8,352 nt of DNA, from positions 1 through 8,352 of the forward strand of contig JAENVT010000279.1 of NCBI GenBank assembly GCA_016650435.1, given 5' to 3'. Below, piece after piece: positions 6,291-8,352 of this stretch; positions within the stretch are counted from its first letter, which is position 1, and each line of letters starts with the position of its first letter. Position numbers and translations under genes: made by a program. The notes under the pieces are model-generated. The model searched no databases. It worked only from the letters and a program-made list of their open reading frames with translations, and was not told the DNA's origin. Source of the stretch: Ilumatobacteraceae bacterium (lineage in GTDB: Bacteria; Actinomycetota; Acidimicrobiia; Acidimicrobiales; Ilumatobacteraceae).

Positions 6291-7411
6291 GCGACGCGTC
6301 AGCCGATCGAGTCATCGACCTCGATGTCGCCCGCGCCATCGCCCTGATCGGCGTGGCGATGATGAACTACCACGGCTTCCTGATCAACCTCGGCGCGCCG
6401 ATCGGCGAGTCGAGGATCAGTCGATTCTTCAACCCATGGATGGGTCCGCTCTCGACTCGATTCGCGGCAACATTCGTATTGGTCGCCGGCATGGGGGTCA
6501 CGTTGATGACCAACCGCGGCCGCCTTAGTGGGGATCGCCTGCGACGCAGTGCAGATCGTTGGACGCTCATTCGCCGCGGGTTCCTGCTGTACTGCTTCGG
6601 GTTCTTCTTCGAGTGGCTGTGGAGCGGCACGATCCTGTTCTTCTACGGCGCCTACTTCATCGTCGGTGCATTGCTGTTCTTGTTGCGCACACGGTGGCTG
6701 ATCCTCATCGGTGCCCTTGCTGCGATCAGCGCCGCAGCGTTGCAGTGGTGGGCATTCGAGACCGACCACGACACCCAATGGTTGTTCGAGGGCTGGTACC
6801 GGGCAACTCCGTACCGCTCGCCGCGCCGTCTGGTGTTCGACACGTTCATCAACGGCAGCCATCCCCTCCTCCCGTGGCTCGCGTTCCTGTGCGCAGGCAT
6901 GGTGATCGGTCGCTACCTTCCCTTGGGTGCCGCGCTGCGCAAGGTGCTTGCCGCACTTGGTGTGCTGATGGTCACTGGCACGTATCTCGCCAATCATCTG
7001 TTCGCGAAATCACCGCTGGATGCACAGCTGTTGGCCACCGATCCGTTCAGCCGCAGTCTCAACTACACGATCTGTGCGCTCGGTTCGTCGATCGCCGCGT
7101 TTTGCGTGATCGGTTGGATCGCCGAACGGACTCGAACGAGCCATGTAACGCGGGCTCTCGCTGCGGCAGGGCGCACCACGCTGACGCTGTACATACTGCA
7201 TGCCCTGGTGTTCAACGCCGTCGTCATTCGTTGGCACATGATCCGCCCGACCGGCCTCGACGTTGCCCTCGCCTTCGCTGCCGGATTCTGGCTGGTCGCG
7301 ATCGTGCTCGCAGCGCTGTGGCAGCGGCGCTTCGGAATCGGCCCAGCAGAATGGTTCTACAGAAAATTCGGTGGCAACACCTTGCCGCCGCTGTCTACAT
7401 CACCTCGCTGA
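6281..7411 (+). CDS. HGSNAT/DUF418-like multi-pass membrane acyltransferase
   Basis: This 376-residue integral membrane protein has about ten hydrophobic segments. It opens with DRVIDLDVARAIALIGVAMMNYHGF (9-33), the signature first helix of the heparan-alpha-glucosaminide N-acetyltransferase/DUF418 group, with N29 and H31 where that group keeps polar active-site residues. INGSHPLLPWLAFLCAGMVIGR (190-211) is another hallmark. AAGRTTLTLYILHALV (295-310) and GIGPAEWFYRKF (352-363) match the C-terminal DUF418 pattern. Characterised relatives move acetyl groups across the membrane onto sugars; the substrate here is unknown. Its ATG lies inside the end of the racemase-like gene (ten-base overlap, different frame), so the two are probably translated together, perhaps for envelope modification. 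The 3' end overlaps the convergent metallopeptidase gene by 17 bases. Confidence 0.85.
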   Translation: MALSDASADRVIDLDVARAIALIGVAMMNYHGFLINLGAPIGESRISRFFNPWMGPLSTRFAATFVLVAGMGVTLMTNRGRLSGDRLRRSADRWTLIRRGFLLYCFGFFFEWLWSGTILFFYGAYFIVGALLFLLRTRWLILIGALAAISAAALQWWAFETDHDTQWLFEGWYRATPYRSPRRLVFDTFINGSHPLLPWLAFLCAGMVIGRYLPLGAALRKVLAALGVLMVTGTYLANHLFAKSPLDAQLLATDPFSRSLNYTICALGSSIAAFCVIGWIAERTRTSHVTRALAAAGRTTLTLYILHALVFNAVVIRWHMIRPTGLDVALAFAAGFWLVAIVLAALWQRRFGIGPAEWFYRKFGGNTLPPLSTSPR

Positions 7412-8279
7412 AGGTGTCGCACTGCTTCGGATCGCCAGAGTTGTAGCCGCGGGTGAACCACGTCTGGCGCTGCTCGGCTGACCCGTGCGTCCACTTTTCC
7501 TTGTCAATGCGACCCTGTGTCTTTTGTTGGATGCGATCGTCACCGACTCCGGCGGCAGCATCGAGCGCCTCTTTCAGTTCGGCGGCGGAATCCAGCTTGC
7601 CTCGCGCAGCAACATCGCCGACCCACATGCCGGCGAAGCAGTCGGCTTGCAGCTCCATCGCCACGGAATATTGATTGGCCCGACCGGGATCGTTCTGCTG
7701 GGCCTGCTGCACTTGATCGTTGATCCCGACCAGGTTTTGGATGTGGTGCCCATACTCGTGAGCAACGATGTATTGCTCGGCGAGGTCGTTCGTCGTTCCG
7801 ACCAATTGCTGTTCGAGCGCTTGCATGAATCCGAGATCGATGTACACCAGGTGATCGATCGGACAGTAGAACGGACCCGTTTGCGATGAAGCCTGTCCGC
7901 AGCCGGTATCGGTGCCGTCGGTGAAGAACACCGTCTTGGTCGGCTCGTAGGTCGTGCCGTAGAACGTCGGCAGATTCGCTCCCCAGTACGCCTGCACGTC
8001 GGCCGTGGCTCCGCACACGATCTGTTCGAGCTCGCTGTTGCAGGCTCCGTCGGATGCATCGGCACTCTTGTCGGCCGCCGGTGGAACACCGGTCGCGTTC
8101 TGGCTGCTGCCGAGCAACTTCGGCAGCAGCAGCGAAGCCAGCAGCACGATGATGCCCAGCACGCCGCCGCCGGCCTTGATCGGGATCGGGAATCCACCAC
8201 CTCCACCAGAGAACACACCACCACCGCTGCCGCGACGATCATCGATCATCGACGAGTCGCCGCTGCGAATCTTCGTCAT
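7395..8279 (-). CDS. Neutral zinc metallopeptidase (YpfJ family, membrane-anchored)
   Basis: This 294-residue protein is of the usual length for the YpfJ-type family (Pfam Zn_peptidase). A short polar, glycine-rich N-terminus containing the family DDRRGSGGG motif (13-21) precedes one membrane helix (about 37-56), so the catalytic domain probably faces outward. The zinc site is H174-EYGHH with E175 as catalytic base, H178 as second ligand, and E209 in MELQADCFAG as probable third ligand. Other conserved parts are YCPIDHLVYIDLGF (138-151), THGSAEQRQTWFTRGY (264-279) and GDPKQCDTF (282-290). Cysteines at 80, 89, 127, 139, 214 and 287 could form disulfides, in keeping with an extracytoplasmic location. 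The ATG at 8279 has AGGAGGT six bases upstream. The physiological substrate is not known. The gene overlaps the acyltransferase gene tail to tail. Confidence 0.93.
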   Translation of the reverse strand: MTKIRSGDSSMIDDRRGSGGGVFSGGGGGFPIPIKAGGGVLGIIVLLASLLLPKLLGSSQNATGVPPAADKSADASDGACNSELEQIVCGATADVQAYWGANLPTFYGTTYEPTKTVFFTDGTDTGCGQASSQTGPFYCPIDHLVYIDLGFMQALEQQLVGTTNDLAEQYIVAHEYGHHIQNLVGINDQVQQAQQNDPGRANQYSVAMELQADCFAGMWVGDVAARGKLDSAAELKEALDAAAGVGDDRIQQKTQGRIDKEKWTHGSAEQRQTWFTRGYNSGDPKQCDTFSEVM

Positions 8280-8285
8280 CTCGGT

Positions 8286-8292
8286 ACCTCCT
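8286..8292 (-). promoter_or_regulatory. Strong Shine-Dalgarno site of the zinc metallopeptidase gene
   Basis: On the minus strand this reads AGGAGGT, nearly full complementarity to the 16S rRNA tail, six bases before the ATG at 8279. It is the strongest ribosome site in the window and fixes the start. The remaining 60 bases to the right edge contain no convincing promoter or gene. Confidence 0.8.
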
Positions 8293-8352
8293 GCGTCATT
8301 TCGGAACTCTCGAGCATCAGCGCTGGGAGCAGTGAGTTATCCACGATTGCGA

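Noticed and set aside
8100..8140. GCAGCAGCAGC-type triplet run
   Set aside because: It lies in the Leu/Ser-rich membrane helix coding region of the metallopeptidase and reflects codon use, not a separate repeat element.
8337..8345. TTATCCACG, an eight-of-nine match to a DnaA box
   Set aside because: It is a single isolated site at the window edge with no cluster, AT-rich region or dnaA/dnaN neighbours; most likely chance.

Overview
This window looks like chromosomal DNA from a high-GC actinomycete. The GC-rich third positions, the use of GTG starts, the probable leaderless transcript and the presence of mycofactocin genes all fit Actinomycetota. The gene mix (mycofactocin MftE/MftF, a DUF4395 protein, an actinobacterial zinc metallopeptidase) would suit Acidimicrobiia such as Ilumatobacter, but this placement is a guess from gene content and I cannot verify it. 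There are no rRNAs, tRNAs, insertion sequences, CRISPR arrays or phage genes. Coding density is very high, and no stretch over about 110 bases lacks a gene.

Layout from left to right: (1) the C-terminal end of an unrecognised protein (+, enters from the left edge); (2) a DHA2-type multidrug MFS transporter (-); (3) a short divergent promoter region with two palindromes, followed by a TetR/AcrR regulator with a WHG-type C-terminal domain (+), then mftE (creatininase-family peptidase) and mftF (family 2 glycosyltransferase), tightly packed in one direction; (4) a small membrane protein of the DUF4395 family (-), with a convincing leaderless-type promoter and GTG start; (5) a divergent pair of overlapping genes (+), a short alanine-racemase-like PLP protein and a multi-pass HGSNAT/DUF418-like membrane acyltransferase; (6) a YpfJ-type neutral zinc metallopeptidase (-) with a strong Shine-Dalgarno sequence.

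The most informative part is the tetR-mftE-mftF transcription unit. MftE removes the C-terminal Val-Tyr dipeptide during maturation of the mycofactocin precursor MftA, and MftF adds the oligoglucose chain to the cofactor. The usual partners mftA, mftB, mftC and mftD are not in the window. The unit is also closed on both sides, by a divergent transporter upstream and a convergent gene downstream. The late genes of the pathway are therefore split from the early ones and sit under, or next to, a TetR regulator that also faces an efflux pump.

All three convergent gene pairs overlap at their 3' ends (27, 32 and 17 bases), so no intergenic terminator can lie between them. Both MftE/MftF and racemase/acyltransferase are joined by start-stop overlaps that suggest translational coupling.
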